Source: Moanibacter sp964542645
GTDB lineage: Bacteria; Verrucomicrobiota; Verrucomicrobiia; Opitutales; UBA2987
Direction: 5' to 3'
Length of the DNA stretch: 64,000 nt
Assembly (NCBI GenBank): GCA_964542645.1
Contig: CAZIUG010000015.1
Location: 310,001 to 374,000 of the forward strand
Part shown: in pieces, positions 8,943-17,240 of the stretch
Layout: every line of letters starts with the position of its first letter
Position numbering within the stretch: position 1 is the first letter of the stretch
Program-made: the position numbers and the translations under genes
The notes under the pieces: model-generated
What the model was told of the DNA's origin: nothing
What the model saw: only the letters and a program-made list of their open reading frames with translations
The model's database searches: none

Positions 8943-10037
8943 GTGAACATCCAACTCTTTGACTACGAGATTCCAGAAAGCTCTATCGCTCAGTTTCCGG
9001 CACTAAACAGAGGAGATGCGAAGCTATTGGTAGTCGATCGAAAAACGCAAGGAATCACTACCAAACAGTTTCACGATTTTCCTTATCTGGTACCGAAGGG
9101 AAGTGCTTTATTCCGAAATAACGCTCGTGTGTTACAGGGCCGAATCCACGGCAATCGTCCGTCAGGAGGAAAAGTCGAATGCCTTCTATTGCGTCCTGGT
9201 AGAGATAGAGATAACTGGTGGTGCCTGCTTCGACCTGGGCGAAAATTGGGTCCAGGTCGAACATTTGAAAAAGGGGGGAGCTTCCATGCTCAGGTTCTGG
9301 AAAAGAAGCCCTCGGGAGAATTCTTAGTCCAATTCAACGTGAAAGATGGAGGGGGTGTACCTGAGATGGCAGAGAAGGCAGGCGAAGTGCCGCTACCTCC
9401 CTACATCAAGAGAGATCAAGAGTATAAGCAAGCAGTAGAGGATCAGGAACGTTACCAAACCGTCTATAACGATCCTGATAAAACCGTCGCTGCTGCTGCT
9501 CCAACTGCCGGTCTCCATTTTACAGAATTCATCCTGGAGGAACTAGATAGAAAAAAAATTCAGAGTTTCGACCTGACTCTCCATATCGGGCTCGGGACCT
9601 TCCACCCAATTAACACCGAGAAGATCCAAGACTATAGCATTCACCGGGAGGCTTATGAAATTCCTACGGACACGTTGGAAGCTCTCAAAAAACAAAGAAT
9701 AGGTCCGAGAATCGCAATTGGAACAACCACTGTTCGAGCATTAGAGGATCTGTCGTTTAAAACTCAATCCAAGGCTATCGGTTCAACTTCTACATTGGGT
9801 AGCGATTCAATTTCGGCCGAAGCAAATCTCCTGATTTACCCTCCGTTTGAGTTCCAAATCTGCCAAGCGCTTTTGACCAATTTCCACCTGCCTCGATCGA
9901 CTCTAATGTGCCTTGTTGCAGCATTTCTCACTCCCGGATCAACTGACGGAATTAGTTGGTTGAAAGAAATCTACCGCGAGGCTTTAGCGATGAACTACAG
10001 ATTCTATAGCTACGGTGACGCTATGCTTATCCTATAA
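8943..10037 (+). CDS. queA: tRNA preQ1(34) S-adenosylmethionine ribosyltransferase-isomerase
   Basis: QueA transfers and isomerises the ribosyl group of SAM onto preQ1 at tRNA position 34, giving epoxyqueuosine. The 364-residue length fits the family. Family motifs visible are the N-terminal FDYEIPESSIAQFP, RNNARVLQGR, LPPYIKR, APTAGLHFT, GLGTFHPI and the C-terminal TNFHLPRSTLMCLVAAF. The start is GTG, with aagg and gggg nearby upstream. A short cccct/agggg hairpin (8918-8933) lies immediately before the start region. No other queuosine gene is present in the window. A small preQ1 riboswitch was looked for in the leader but not recognised. Confidence 0.96.
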   Translation: MNIQLFDYEIPESSIAQFPALNRGDAKLLVVDRKTQGITTKQFHDFPYLVPKGSALFRNNARVLQGRIHGNRPSGGKVECLLLRPGRDRDNWWCLLRPGRKLGPGRTFEKGGSFHAQVLEKKPSGEFLVQFNVKDGGGVPEMAEKAGEVPLPPYIKRDQEYKQAVEDQERYQTVYNDPDKTVAAAAPTAGLHFTEFILEELDRKKIQSFDLTLHIGLGTFHPINTEKIQDYSIHREAYEIPTDTLEALKKQRIGPRIAIGTTTVRALEDLSFKTQSKAIGSTSTLGSDSISAEANLLIYPPFEFQICQALLTNFHLPRSTLMCLVAAFLTPGSTDGISWLKEIYREALAMNYRFYSYGDAMLIL

Positions 10038-10148
10038 ATGAACGAATTACCGATGGGTTGGGCCCGGAATAACGATCTAAAAGTCTCTGTCTGATTCCAG
10101 TACTTTTTCAGTTTGCAGAAATCCCCTTACTCATCATCGTTACAGATA

Positions 10149-10739
10149 ATGAGAAGCAAATGCATAAAATCTCTTATTCAAACTTGTAGTATCGTAATCG
10201 GCCTTTGCGTATTAAGCCAGTCGCTTGGCGGTGTTGAGGAGATCTACAAAGCCGATCCCTCCCATTCAGGAATTGGGTTCAAGGTCCGGCATTTTTTTAC
10301 CTCTGTTCCAGGCATGTTTACTGATTTTGAAGCCACCATCATAAGGGACACTGAGAATTCTGAAAACAACAGCGTTGATGCTATTATCGTCGTTGACAGC
10401 ATCAACACCCACAATGCGAAAAGAGATAAACACCTCCGGAATGAGGACTTTTTTGATGAACCAGGACATCCTACCATTACCTTCAAAAGCACTCGGTGGG
10501 AGGAGATCGGGGAGAATCAATTTAAGGTCACAGGAAACCTTAAGCTGTTGAATATAACTAAAGAGATAATCCTCGATGTTCGTCTCACTGGATCCGGTCC
10601 AAATCATCGCGGCGTTTTTCTCACCGGCTGGGAATTGGAAACAACCCTAGATCGTCGCGATTTTGGTATCACCTACGGGCAAGATATTATTGGAAACGAC
10701 GTTTCTGTAGAAATCTCTATAGAAGCGCAAAAGCAATAA
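10149..10739 (+). CDS. YceI-family periplasmic lipid-binding-like protein
   Basis: About 196 residues from the ATG chosen here. A TTG 36 bases upstream would extend it, but only the ATG gives a clean signal peptide (MRSKCIKSLIQ, then a hydrophobic core and a small-residue cleavage region). The mature part matches the YceI lipocalin-like barrel: YKADPSHSGIGFKVRH near the start, DKHLRNEDFFD and HPTITFKST in the middle, and LDRRDFGITYG near the end. YceI proteins bind isoprenoid or other lipophilic molecules, but roles vary and none is assigned here. It follows queA by 111 bases in the same direction, with no clear shared function. Confidence 0.88.
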   Translation: MRSKCIKSLIQTCSIVIGLCVLSQSLGGVEEIYKADPSHSGIGFKVRHFFTSVPGMFTDFEATIIRDTENSENNSVDAIIVVDSINTHNAKRDKHLRNEDFFDEPGHPTITFKSTRWEEIGENQFKVTGNLKLLNITKEIILDVRLTGSGPNHRGVFLTGWELETTLDRRDFGITYGQDIIGNDVSVEISIEAQKQ

Positions 10740-10901
10740 TCCTCCTGGCTAAACTGATTCCCAATAGCCCATCTGACCCTCAGCATAATTACCAAAACCC
10801 TAGTTTTTCCCATTCAAAGGAAGATGGGGACTGAGCTCGAGAGTGCTAAACTTTTTGATGCGACCCGGAAGGTTTTGATCCTGTTTCGGCTTTGGACAAT
10901 C

Positions 10902-11312
10902 CTAGTCACGACTAATGGACCGGACGTAACGAAAATCGAAATAGTACAGCAATGAATCGAATTCTCTCCTTGTCAGACGACCCGCATACTTTCCTATGTC
11001 CAGTTGATCAAAGATTACCTTGGGAAGATTCCGGGGTAGATTCTTTTTATATTTCTCCAATGCCTGAAGCTGTTTTTTCAAAAGTTTGACAGAGATAACA
11101 GCATCAGGCAGATCCATTTCCCCAAGAAAAATACTCCGCCCGGTAGTGTATTTCTCAGTATCAAATAAAACCGAATAATTTTCTTCAAATTTTGACAGGG
11201 ATCCTCCAGAAACAGTTCCGGATGAGAAATCATTCGAACTCGAAGCCTCAGAACGAGAATTCGCGTTTAGCGTGATAATCAAAGTTAATGCACAGAATAT
11301 AATCTTATCCAT
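10902..11312 (-). CDS. Small secreted protein of unknown function
   Basis: A 136-residue protein with an N-terminal signal peptide (MDKIIFCALTLIITLNANS), a Ser/Gly-rich linker and a charged, mostly helical C-terminal part (KLLKKQLQALEKYKKNLP, then LTRREFDSLLYYFDF). I do not recognise the family. The signal peptide and the absence of a competing frame make it a likely real gene. It is convergent with the YceI gene and stands alone. Confidence 0.55.
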   Translation of the reverse strand: MDKIIFCALTLIITLNANSRSEASSSNDFSSGTVSGGSLSKFEENYSVLFDTEKYTTGRSIFLGEMDLPDAVISVKLLKKQLQALEKYKKNLPRNLPKVIFDQLDIGKYAGRLTRREFDSLLYYFDFRYVRSISRD

Positions 11313-11569
11313 AGGTTTCCAATTGAGAACTAGTGGCTTTCGGACGAAACATCCCTGAACCTATCACAAGCAATGAGTGTTGTCACTCTTCGAATTAAAC
11401 TTGTGGTTTACTTGGATACAGAGGCAGAAAGACTATCCCGAAATCATGTCTCTATAGATTCTCGTGCGATAATAAATCTATATGATGAAACCGATCTGAA
11501 TAAGAGATCGTCCGTCTGCCAGGTAGTAATGCGATCGGAAAATCTCGGGATGAATTCCCTTCCCCGTAG

Positions 11570-11662
11570 TTAATAATTGGGGTATGGATGCAACTCCATC
11601 AGTCGCCAAAAGAAGAATCCGGTTATAAAGAAAGTTAGAGAACCGCTTAGATCAAAGGCCAT
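11570..11662 (-). CDS. Candidate 30-residue membrane microprotein
   Basis: An ATG frame of 31 codons reads MAFDLSGSLTFFITGFFF, followed by WRLMELHPYPNY. One transmembrane helix is flanked by an acidic N-terminus and a short polar tail. tggaga lies just upstream of the start on the minus strand. It sits in an otherwise empty stretch between the small secreted protein and the glycosyltransferase. The composition looks coding, but the length allows chance; no family is recognised. Confidence 0.3.
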   Translation of the reverse strand: MAFDLSGSLTFFITGFFFWRLMELHPYPNY

Positions 11663-11727
11663 AGAATCTCCATACCTGAGAACGTGGGATGTTTTTATGT
11701 TAAGCTGATGGCTGCGACATTTTAAAT

Positions 11728-12480
11728 ATGGGCGAACGAATGATTCAGGCTTTTCATCCCAGTGAGGGAAACGAATTGGTAGACTCCAAACTCAACTATG
11801 CCGACAACACGGGGGCCAATACGCTGTCTCTAGTTTCAATTGTAATACCGGTATTCAATGAAGCTATTCTTTTGCCCCATACTCTTGATAGTATTGACGC
11901 TATCCCTGGCGATAAAGAGGTAATTGTAGTGGACGGTGGAAGCACCGACGGCACACTGGAATGCGCTAAAAAGCGAGGAGCGATGTTGATTTTATCGCCT
12001 GTTTTAAATCGTGCTCAACAGATGAATCTTGGGGCGCGTGCAGCAAAAGGGGACGTCCTCCTTTTTCTTCACGCTGATACACTTTTGCCTCAAACAGCTC
12101 TTCAAGAAATCCAAAAAGTTCTTCTAGAATACAGGATTGTAGGGGGTGCTTTCTCTCGCCATTACGATCATCCATCCCTCTTTCTCCGGATCACCTGCTT
12201 CTTGGCCAAAATACGAAGCCGATGGTTGGGCTGGTATCTTGGAGATCAAGGGATATTTGTCCGAACTTGCGTATTCAGAAAAATCCGGGGTTTTCGGCAC
12301 ATTGAAAACTTCGAAGATTTGGAATTCTCCCGCTCTCTCAGAAGTTTCGGACATACCGTTACCCTCAATCCCTCAATTCTCTCGTCAGGTCGCCGATTTG
12401 GACAACATCCAATCCTCCGAACCCTAAAAGACGTCCTTCTTACCCTAAAATATCTAAGCAAGAACAAATCAACGAGATAG
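11728..12480 (+). CDS. TIGR04283-type family 2 glycosyltransferase
   Basis: A 250-residue GT-A fold transferase. VSIVIPVFNEAILLPHTLDS opens the nucleotide-binding fold, VVDGGSTDGT is the first acidic motif and LLFLHADTLLP carries the metal-binding DxD-like site. The later GGAFSRHYDHP and YLGDQGIFVR segments are typical of the TIGR04283 subfamily, which databases name arsenosugar biosynthesis glycosyltransferase because of its common neighbours. An N-terminal tail of about 30 residues precedes the fold, and a second ATG lies 12 bases in. It is followed in the same direction by TVP38 and DUF547 genes, which often accompany this family. The arsenic-specific genes (arsM, arsS) are not in the window, so the arsenosugar role is unproven. 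Confidence 0.85.
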   Translation: MGERMIQAFHPSEGNELVDSKLNYADNTGANTLSLVSIVIPVFNEAILLPHTLDSIDAIPGDKEVIVVDGGSTDGTLECAKKRGAMLILSPVLNRAQQMNLGARAAKGDVLLFLHADTLLPQTALQEIQKVLLEYRIVGGAFSRHYDHPSLFLRITCFLAKIRSRWLGWYLGDQGIFVRTCVFRKIRGFRHIENFEDLEFSRSLRSFGHTVTLNPSILSSGRRFGQHPILRTLKDVLLTLKYLSKNKSTR

Positions 12481-12581
12481 AATCTTGAGGTTACATCCAG
12501 AGCTTATCGTCCCCTAACCGTAATGGGTATAGAGTTATCCTAGACAAGGGTAAAAATAGAGACATCTGGACAACTATCAAA

Positions 12582-13328
12582 GTGGAATTGACTAACCAAA
12601 TTAAAGAAGTGGGGCCAAGTAAGAATTTACCAATCAAGGGTGCACTCGTTTTAGCAAGTCTTATCGTAATCATAATTCTGGGCCGGTTATTTGTAATAGG
12701 AAACTCTCTTGAGTCCTTTAATCTATGGGTAGAAGACCTTGGGAAATGGGGGTACATAACCTTCTTCGGGATATATGTTTTCTCAACTGTTTTGCTTCTG
12801 CCTGGATCCGTTCTAACCCTTGGAGCCGGGTTTTCCTTTGGTATGGTAGTCGGTTCATTAGTTGCTTCTATCAGCGCCACTGTGGGTGCATCCTTGGCAT
12901 TCCTAATTGCTCGATATCTTGCGCGTGATACTGTTTTGAAGAAATTAAATCAAAACGTGAAATTTGCAGCTGTCGATTCAGCCATCGGAAGGGAAGGAGG
13001 AAAAATCGTCCTCCTTCTCAGACTGAATCCTATTTCACCATTCAATACTCTAAACTATTTCCTCGGTTTAACCGCCGTTAGATTCTGGTCCTACTTGCTA
13101 GCAAGCTGGATTGGAATGATTCCGGGCACCATACTCTATGTCTACCTGGGAGTAGCGGGGAAAGCGGGACTTGAGGCTGCTTCCGGAAAACAGGGGAGAA
13201 GCACACTGGAATATATCCTTCTAGGAATTGGTCTTATAGCGACTCTAATTCTTACAATATACATTGCTCAGATCGCAAGGAAAGCCCTACAGGATTCAGA
13301 ACTCCATGGAAACTCTGTTGAACCATAG
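12582..13328 (+). CDS. TVP38/TMEM64 (VTT domain) membrane protein
   Basis: A 248-residue integral membrane protein with about five or six hydrophobic segments. The central VTT/SNARE-associated domain shows VLLLPGSVLTLGAGFSFG, GASLAFLIARYLARD, LRLNPISPFNTLNYFLGLT and GMIPGTILYVYLG. These are hallmark segments of the DedA/TVP38 superfamily, thought to act in lipid scrambling or proton-coupled transport. The start is GTG with no clear ribosome-binding site. It sits 101 bases after the glycosyltransferase and 60 bases before the DUF547 gene, probably one transcription unit. Confidence 0.9.
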   Translation: MELTNQIKEVGPSKNLPIKGALVLASLIVIIILGRLFVIGNSLESFNLWVEDLGKWGYITFFGIYVFSTVLLLPGSVLTLGAGFSFGMVVGSLVASISATVGASLAFLIARYLARDTVLKKLNQNVKFAAVDSAIGREGGKIVLLLRLNPISPFNTLNYFLGLTAVRFWSYLLASWIGMIPGTILYVYLGVAGKAGLEAASGKQGRSTLEYILLGIGLIATLILTIYIAQIARKALQDSELHGNSVEP

Positions 13329-13388
13329 CAAACAAATTCCTATTCATCTAAACTTCGGGTTCAGATCTAAAATTAAGGCAACAAAACC

Positions 13389-14177
13389 GTGAAATTAAAG
13401 AAGCTATTAGAATATTTTGTGTACATCCTTGTTTTTCTAACTCCATACTCACTTGGAGCTTCTGGACTCAGGATTTTGCCAAAAATCGACCATTCTGTCT
13501 GGAGCGAGCTCCTGTCTAACTATGTCAACACCCTGGGCCTTGTTGACTACGGACGATGGAAATCGAATCACTTGGACCTAGCAAAGCTGGACCGGTATCT
13601 GGATCAATTCAGACTTGAAGCAGATCCCTATGCAAAAGGCTTGGGATTAGCAGCTTCTCTCGTAAACGCTTACAACGCTTTTACGGTTCAATGGATTCTA
13701 GATAACTACCCGACTGAAAGTATTCGCGAGTTGAAAAACTCATGGACGGGAAAGCGGTACACAATTGGCGGAAAGCTGCTTTCCTTAGATAACATTGAAA
13801 ATAATCATCTGCGACCACTCATTGGGTGGAAAGTCCATGCCTTGATTGTCTGTGCCGCGCGAAGCTGTCCCCCTCTCAGAAATTCTGCCTATAGCGAAGT
13901 GAGTTTCGACGCGGAAATCGAAGAGGCGTATCGAAATTGGCTTAGCAGAAGCGATCTAGCTAAGTTCAATCTTCCTGCAGGGAAAGTTGAACTCCCAATG
14001 ATCTTTAAATGGTTCGCTAAAGATTACGAGAATGGTTGCAGCGTAGATAAAATCCTTCGCTCTTATGCACCTGAAAATTACAGGGAGTTCGTTAAGTCTG
14101 GCAGCTACAAGATTGTCTACAAAAGATATCATTGGGGCCTTAACGATCAATCAGAATTAGGAAAATTATATAAATAG
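13389..14177 (+). CDS. Secreted DUF547 protein
   Basis: A 262-residue protein with an N-terminal signal peptide (MKLKKLLEYFVYILVFL) and a DUF547 domain covering most of the rest. Diagnostic stretches are NAYNAFTVQWILDNYP and CAARSCPPLRNSAYS, which contain the conserved Asn/Tyr and Cys residues of the family. The biochemical role of DUF547 is unknown. Its place behind a TIGR04283 glycosyltransferase and a TVP38 protein repeats an association seen in other bacteria. GTG start. Confidence 0.88.
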   Translation: MKLKKLLEYFVYILVFLTPYSLGASGLRILPKIDHSVWSELLSNYVNTLGLVDYGRWKSNHLDLAKLDRYLDQFRLEADPYAKGLGLAASLVNAYNAFTVQWILDNYPTESIRELKNSWTGKRYTIGGKLLSLDNIENNHLRPLIGWKVHALIVCAARSCPPLRNSAYSEVSFDAEIEEAYRNWLSRSDLAKFNLPAGKVELPMIFKWFAKDYENGCSVDKILRSYAPENYREFVKSGSYKIVYKRYHWGLNDQSELGKLYK

Positions 14178-14564
14178 AATCTCGTCGATCGCATAGTTGC
14201 TCGACAATGACAGGGCCAAATTTATCCAGCAGAATTTTTCCAAAGTTTGGAACGCCTCCACCCTGGTTATAAAGATTAAGATTCTGTACTGTGTTAATCC
14301 GATCAGCGCAGGTTCAATCAACAGCTACGATGATTCTCGATTTAACCCCAAATAGCCAAACTACCTTCACAGTTACCGAAAGGTAAAACTACCAGGGAGC
14401 CTCATCAGTGGGAAAACTGGATGTGGCAAATAGAGTTCTTTTGATTAATACTAGCGCCGAAAAACAAGCGGCTCCTACCTCTATATTACACAATACCCTG
14501 TTCTAAAAGAGGAAACTCGCGTTACTTGTTTAGATAATCCCCTCAAAAAAACCCGTGCGTCACC
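14178..14564. other. 387-base gap, no supported gene
   Basis: Lies between the convergent DUF547 and ruvC genes. A minus-strand stretch at about 14180-14300 reads as coding-like residues (QGGGVPNFGKILLDKFGP) but has no usable start and is short; it may be a gene remnant. No RNA motif was recognised. Confidence 0.4.
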
Positions 14565-15152
14565 TTATAAGTGAATTGGCCGATGGGTGAAAGCGTGGCA
14601 AATAGCCACAGCGGCTGCATCCGCTTCATCCGGTTTTAGCACATCATTAAGCCCCATCAAACTACGAACACTTCTGGCTACTTGATCCTTACTAGCCCTT
14701 CCGAATCCGGCTACCGCCTGTTTTACCCGAAGAGGAGCGTATTCAAAAACCGGTTTCTCCTTAAGGACAACAGCTGCCATTGCTGCCCCACGAGCCGCAC
14801 CAAGAACCAATGCTGTTCTTGTATTTTGAACATAAATCGGCTGTTCCATGGCAACATGATCTACCTGTACTTCACCCAATAATTCTCCAACGACCTTACA
14901 TATCTTTCCGATACACATTGGCATGGGGATACTAGAGTTCAGCTTGATAGTCTGGCTTCGCAAAAGGTCTATGCCCGAATCTCCAAAACTCAGAATGCTC
15001 AGTCCAGTTCCTCTAAGGCTCGGATCAATTCCCAACACAACTCCACGGTAGGGCTTATGGCGAATCGACTCCACCTCTCCTATCCACTCCGGAGATTGCC
15101 CTCCCCGTTCTAATCTATCCGCCCATAGGGCTCTCACTGATCGGCGCGGCAT
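14565..15152 (-). CDS. ruvC: Crossover junction endodeoxyribonuclease RuvC
   Basis: RuvC cuts Holliday junctions during recombinational repair. The four metal-binding acids of the RNase H fold are visible: D43 (LGIDPSLRGTG), E103 (AMEQPIYVQN), D175 and D178 (KPDEADAAAVAICH). The protein is 195 residues, with about 36 basic residues before the usual N-terminus (E. coli RuvC begins directly at the equivalent of VVLGIDP). No internal ATG would remove the extension cleanly. ruvA and ruvB are not in the window; the gene follows recF on the same strand, separated by 87 bases. Confidence 0.93.
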   Translation of the reverse strand: MPRRSVRALWADRLERGGQSPEWIGEVESIRHKPYRGVVLGIDPSLRGTGLSILSFGDSGIDLLRSQTIKLNSSIPMPMCIGKICKVVGELLGEVQVDHVAMEQPIYVQNTRTALVLGAARGAAMAAVVLKEKPVFEYAPLRVKQAVAGFGRASKDQVARSVRSLMGLNDVLKPDEADAAAVAICHAFTHRPIHL

Positions 15153-15239
15153 CTCCTGACAATATCTATTAGCTTACTCGGATGCTGTCGAGGCCTGAAT
15201 AATGATTTAATTACAAATCCTAAGTTAAATGAGCACCGA

Positions 15240-16316
15240 TCAGGAAACAGATAGTCGACCGTTTTCAATCGAAAATATGTCCCAGTTACAGCCCAATTCG
15301 GACGGCGGCGGACTAGTCCCGCTTGCAAAAATTTGCAGCTCGGGTGACAAGGCTTCCCAAAATCGGGCTCGGCAAAGAGGATCAAGTTCTCCCAGGACAT
15401 CATCCGCCAATACCACAGGCTTAATACCGCTACATTCGAACCACCATCTGCACTGGGCAAGCCTAATAGCTATAGCGAGCCCACGCTGCTCTCCTTCAGA
15501 AGCAAAAGCTTGGACTTCCCGTCCGCCCAACTGAAAAATCAAGTCATCCCTATGGGGACCTACTGAAGTCGCCCTAATCTCTTGATCCCGCCTTTTTCTC
15601 TCCCGCATCAAGGTAGCGAAGTCCGATTCTGAATCACCCCCAACCTGGGTCGAATACTCAAGCCGTGGCTCTACACCGCCATCTGTTAGCTTAGAATAAA
15701 AATCTATCACTTCGTCATTGAGAGAACGAACAGCAGAACGCCTTTTTTGGATAATTTGGATCCCGCATGATGTTAAGATCTTCTCAAAAGATCTCAGTAG
15801 ACCATCGTCTTCTCCCTCTCGTAAAAGATGATTCCGCTCACGAAGTGCCCGATGATATTGGCGGAGACAGTTGAAATAAACCGGATCCGTAGAAGAAAGA
15901 GTGAGATCTAGGAATCGGCGTCTACTCGCAGGCGCACCTCTAATAAGTTGAATATCATCTGACGAAATAACAACAGAGGGGAAGCGGCCCAAGTGGTCAC
16001 CTAGCCTCAAGACAGGATCTCCGTCAACCTTGATGTCACTAGCACCAGACTCAAGGGAACAGGCGATCTCAATCTCACCTTTCCCCTCATAATCCAGAAC
16101 ATACCTTATCTGGGCTCGATTTCGCCCAATAGTAACAAGCTCTCTCCGATCTGAGGTTCGAAAAGACCGAAGAGCTGAAACAAAGTTTAACGCTTCAAGA
16201 AGGTTGGTTTTCCCTTGCCCATTCCTCCCAAGGAAAAACTGATGAAGCCCCTCGAATTCAAGATCGATAAACTTAAAATTACGGAAATCTTCGACCTTTA
16301 AAGAAAGGAATTTCAC
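15240..16316 (-). CDS. recF: DNA replication and repair protein RecF
   Basis: RecF is an SMC-like ATPase that helps load RecA at gaps with RecO and RecR. The 358-residue length is normal. Walker A is GRNGQGKT at residues 30-37, after the typical start LSLKVEDFRNFKFIDLEF. The signature is ASEGEQRGLAIAIRL (usually SxGQQR) and Walker B is VVLADDVLGELD, both mild departures from the consensus. PHRDDLIF is conserved. Its start overlaps the stop of the upstream LysM lipoprotein gene by 4 bases, so the two are translationally coupled. In many bacteria recF sits with dnaA/dnaN; here it does not. Confidence 0.94.
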   Translation of the reverse strand: MKFLSLKVEDFRNFKFIDLEFEGLHQFFLGRNGQGKTNLLEALNFVSALRSFRTSDRRELVTIGRNRAQIRYVLDYEGKGEIEIACSLESGASDIKVDGDPVLRLGDHLGRFPSVVISSDDIQLIRGAPASRRRFLDLTLSSTDPVYFNCLRQYHRALRERNHLLREGEDDGLLRSFEKILTSCGIQIIQKRRSAVRSLNDEVIDFYSKLTDGGVEPRLEYSTQVGGDSESDFATLMRERKRRDQEIRATSVGPHRDDLIFQLGGREVQAFASEGEQRGLAIAIRLAQCRWWFECSGIKPVVLADDVLGELDPLCRARFWEALSPELQIFASGTSPPPSELGCNWDIFSIENGRLSVS

Positions 16317-17080
16317 GGAATTCTCAACTCCTCACCAACTTTTAAATCGTGCGGACTGTCGAGAAGACCTCGATTCGCCTGATAGATATCCATCCATCGA
16401 GCGGCACTCCCATAAAGCTTTTCACTGATTAGACTAAGATTGTCACCGGGCTCAACAACGTAAGAAGTAGGCCTCGATACCGGTGCCTGGGAATCAAATC
16501 TCTCGTCTTCTCTCCTCTCGTCTACCTCCAATTCAATCTCTTCGGAAACAGGGGGAAGTTTAACATCCCTCTCACTGACCGATTCCTGCTTCTTCCCCAA
16601 TTTTGTTTTTGCGGCCAGGAGCTGGCGCTTCAGCTCAAGATTCTCCTTTCGTACTTGTTCGACTAGCTCTAAGAGATCCAACCTCTCCAACGGATCCTCG
16701 AACGGCTTAGCAGGGAAAATTCTTGCGAATTCCTTCATAGAAGTCTCGATCAGCTGCCGCACCCGTTCAGCACTTGCTGACTGCGGATCTGTCTCAAGGT
16801 ATTTCCGGAAGTGGTAGATCGCTGAAATCGGATCCTTCAAATGCTGTAAATAAAGGTTACCTGCCTGAAGCTGTGATTGTGGTGCATCCCTTCGCCTTTC
16901 AATTACGATAAGAAAAGCATTCAACGCCTCATGATTCCTCCCTTCCTTAAGTAGTTGCAATCCCCTTTCATAGTCTCCATCTCGGATTTCAGGAGGGGCA
17001 GAATTCAAATTTTCTGAACAACCGGTAACGGCGAGAAAAAGAAAAGCTGTGAACAGTCCAAAAATTATATTACGGATCAT
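16313..17080 (-). CDS. LysM-domain lipoprotein with TPR-like repeats
   Basis: A 255-residue protein with a lipoprotein signal peptide ending in LAVTGC (Cys21 the lipidation site). It then has TPR-like helices at about residues 35-110 (GLQLLKEGRNHEALNAFL, SAIYHFRKYLETDPQSA), a coiled-coil segment at about 130-165, an acidic linker and a C-terminal LysM domain (SYVVEPGDNLSLISEKLYGS). LysM binds peptidoglycan. This suggests a periplasmic envelope protein anchored in a membrane and contacting the wall. Translationally coupled to recF, which is probably only a transcriptional link. Confidence 0.85.
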   Translation of the reverse strand: MIRNIIFGLFTAFLFLAVTGCSENLNSAPPEIRDGDYERGLQLLKEGRNHEALNAFLIVIERRRDAPQSQLQAGNLYLQHLKDPISAIYHFRKYLETDPQSASAERVRQLIETSMKEFARIFPAKPFEDPLERLDLLELVEQVRKENLELKRQLLAAKTKLGKKQESVSERDVKLPPVSEEIELEVDERREDERFDSQAPVSRPTSYVVEPGDNLSLISEKLYGSAARWMDIYQANRGLLDSPHDLKVGEELRIP

Positions 17081-17240
17081 ATACCCAAATTACACAGGGT
17101 AGTTGATCAAAATAAAGACTGAAGTCTAAGAGATTTATAGACTTTGGCCTCTAGCACACAGAGATAATGATCGGCCACGACTCGTTAGGAATTCTTAATT
17201 CAGAAATTTCTTTTTGAATCTTCAATTCAACTGATCATAT

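Noticed and set aside
11373..11573. Plus-strand 66-residue frame between the small secreted protein and the glycosyltransferase
   Set aside because: No ribosome-binding site, no recognisable domain, ordinary noise composition; the opposite-strand 30-residue frame at its end looks more like a protein.
14180..14330. Minus-strand protein-like stretch (QGGGVPNFGKILLDKFGP)
   Set aside because: No start codon in frame after the upstream stop and too short; at best a gene remnant.
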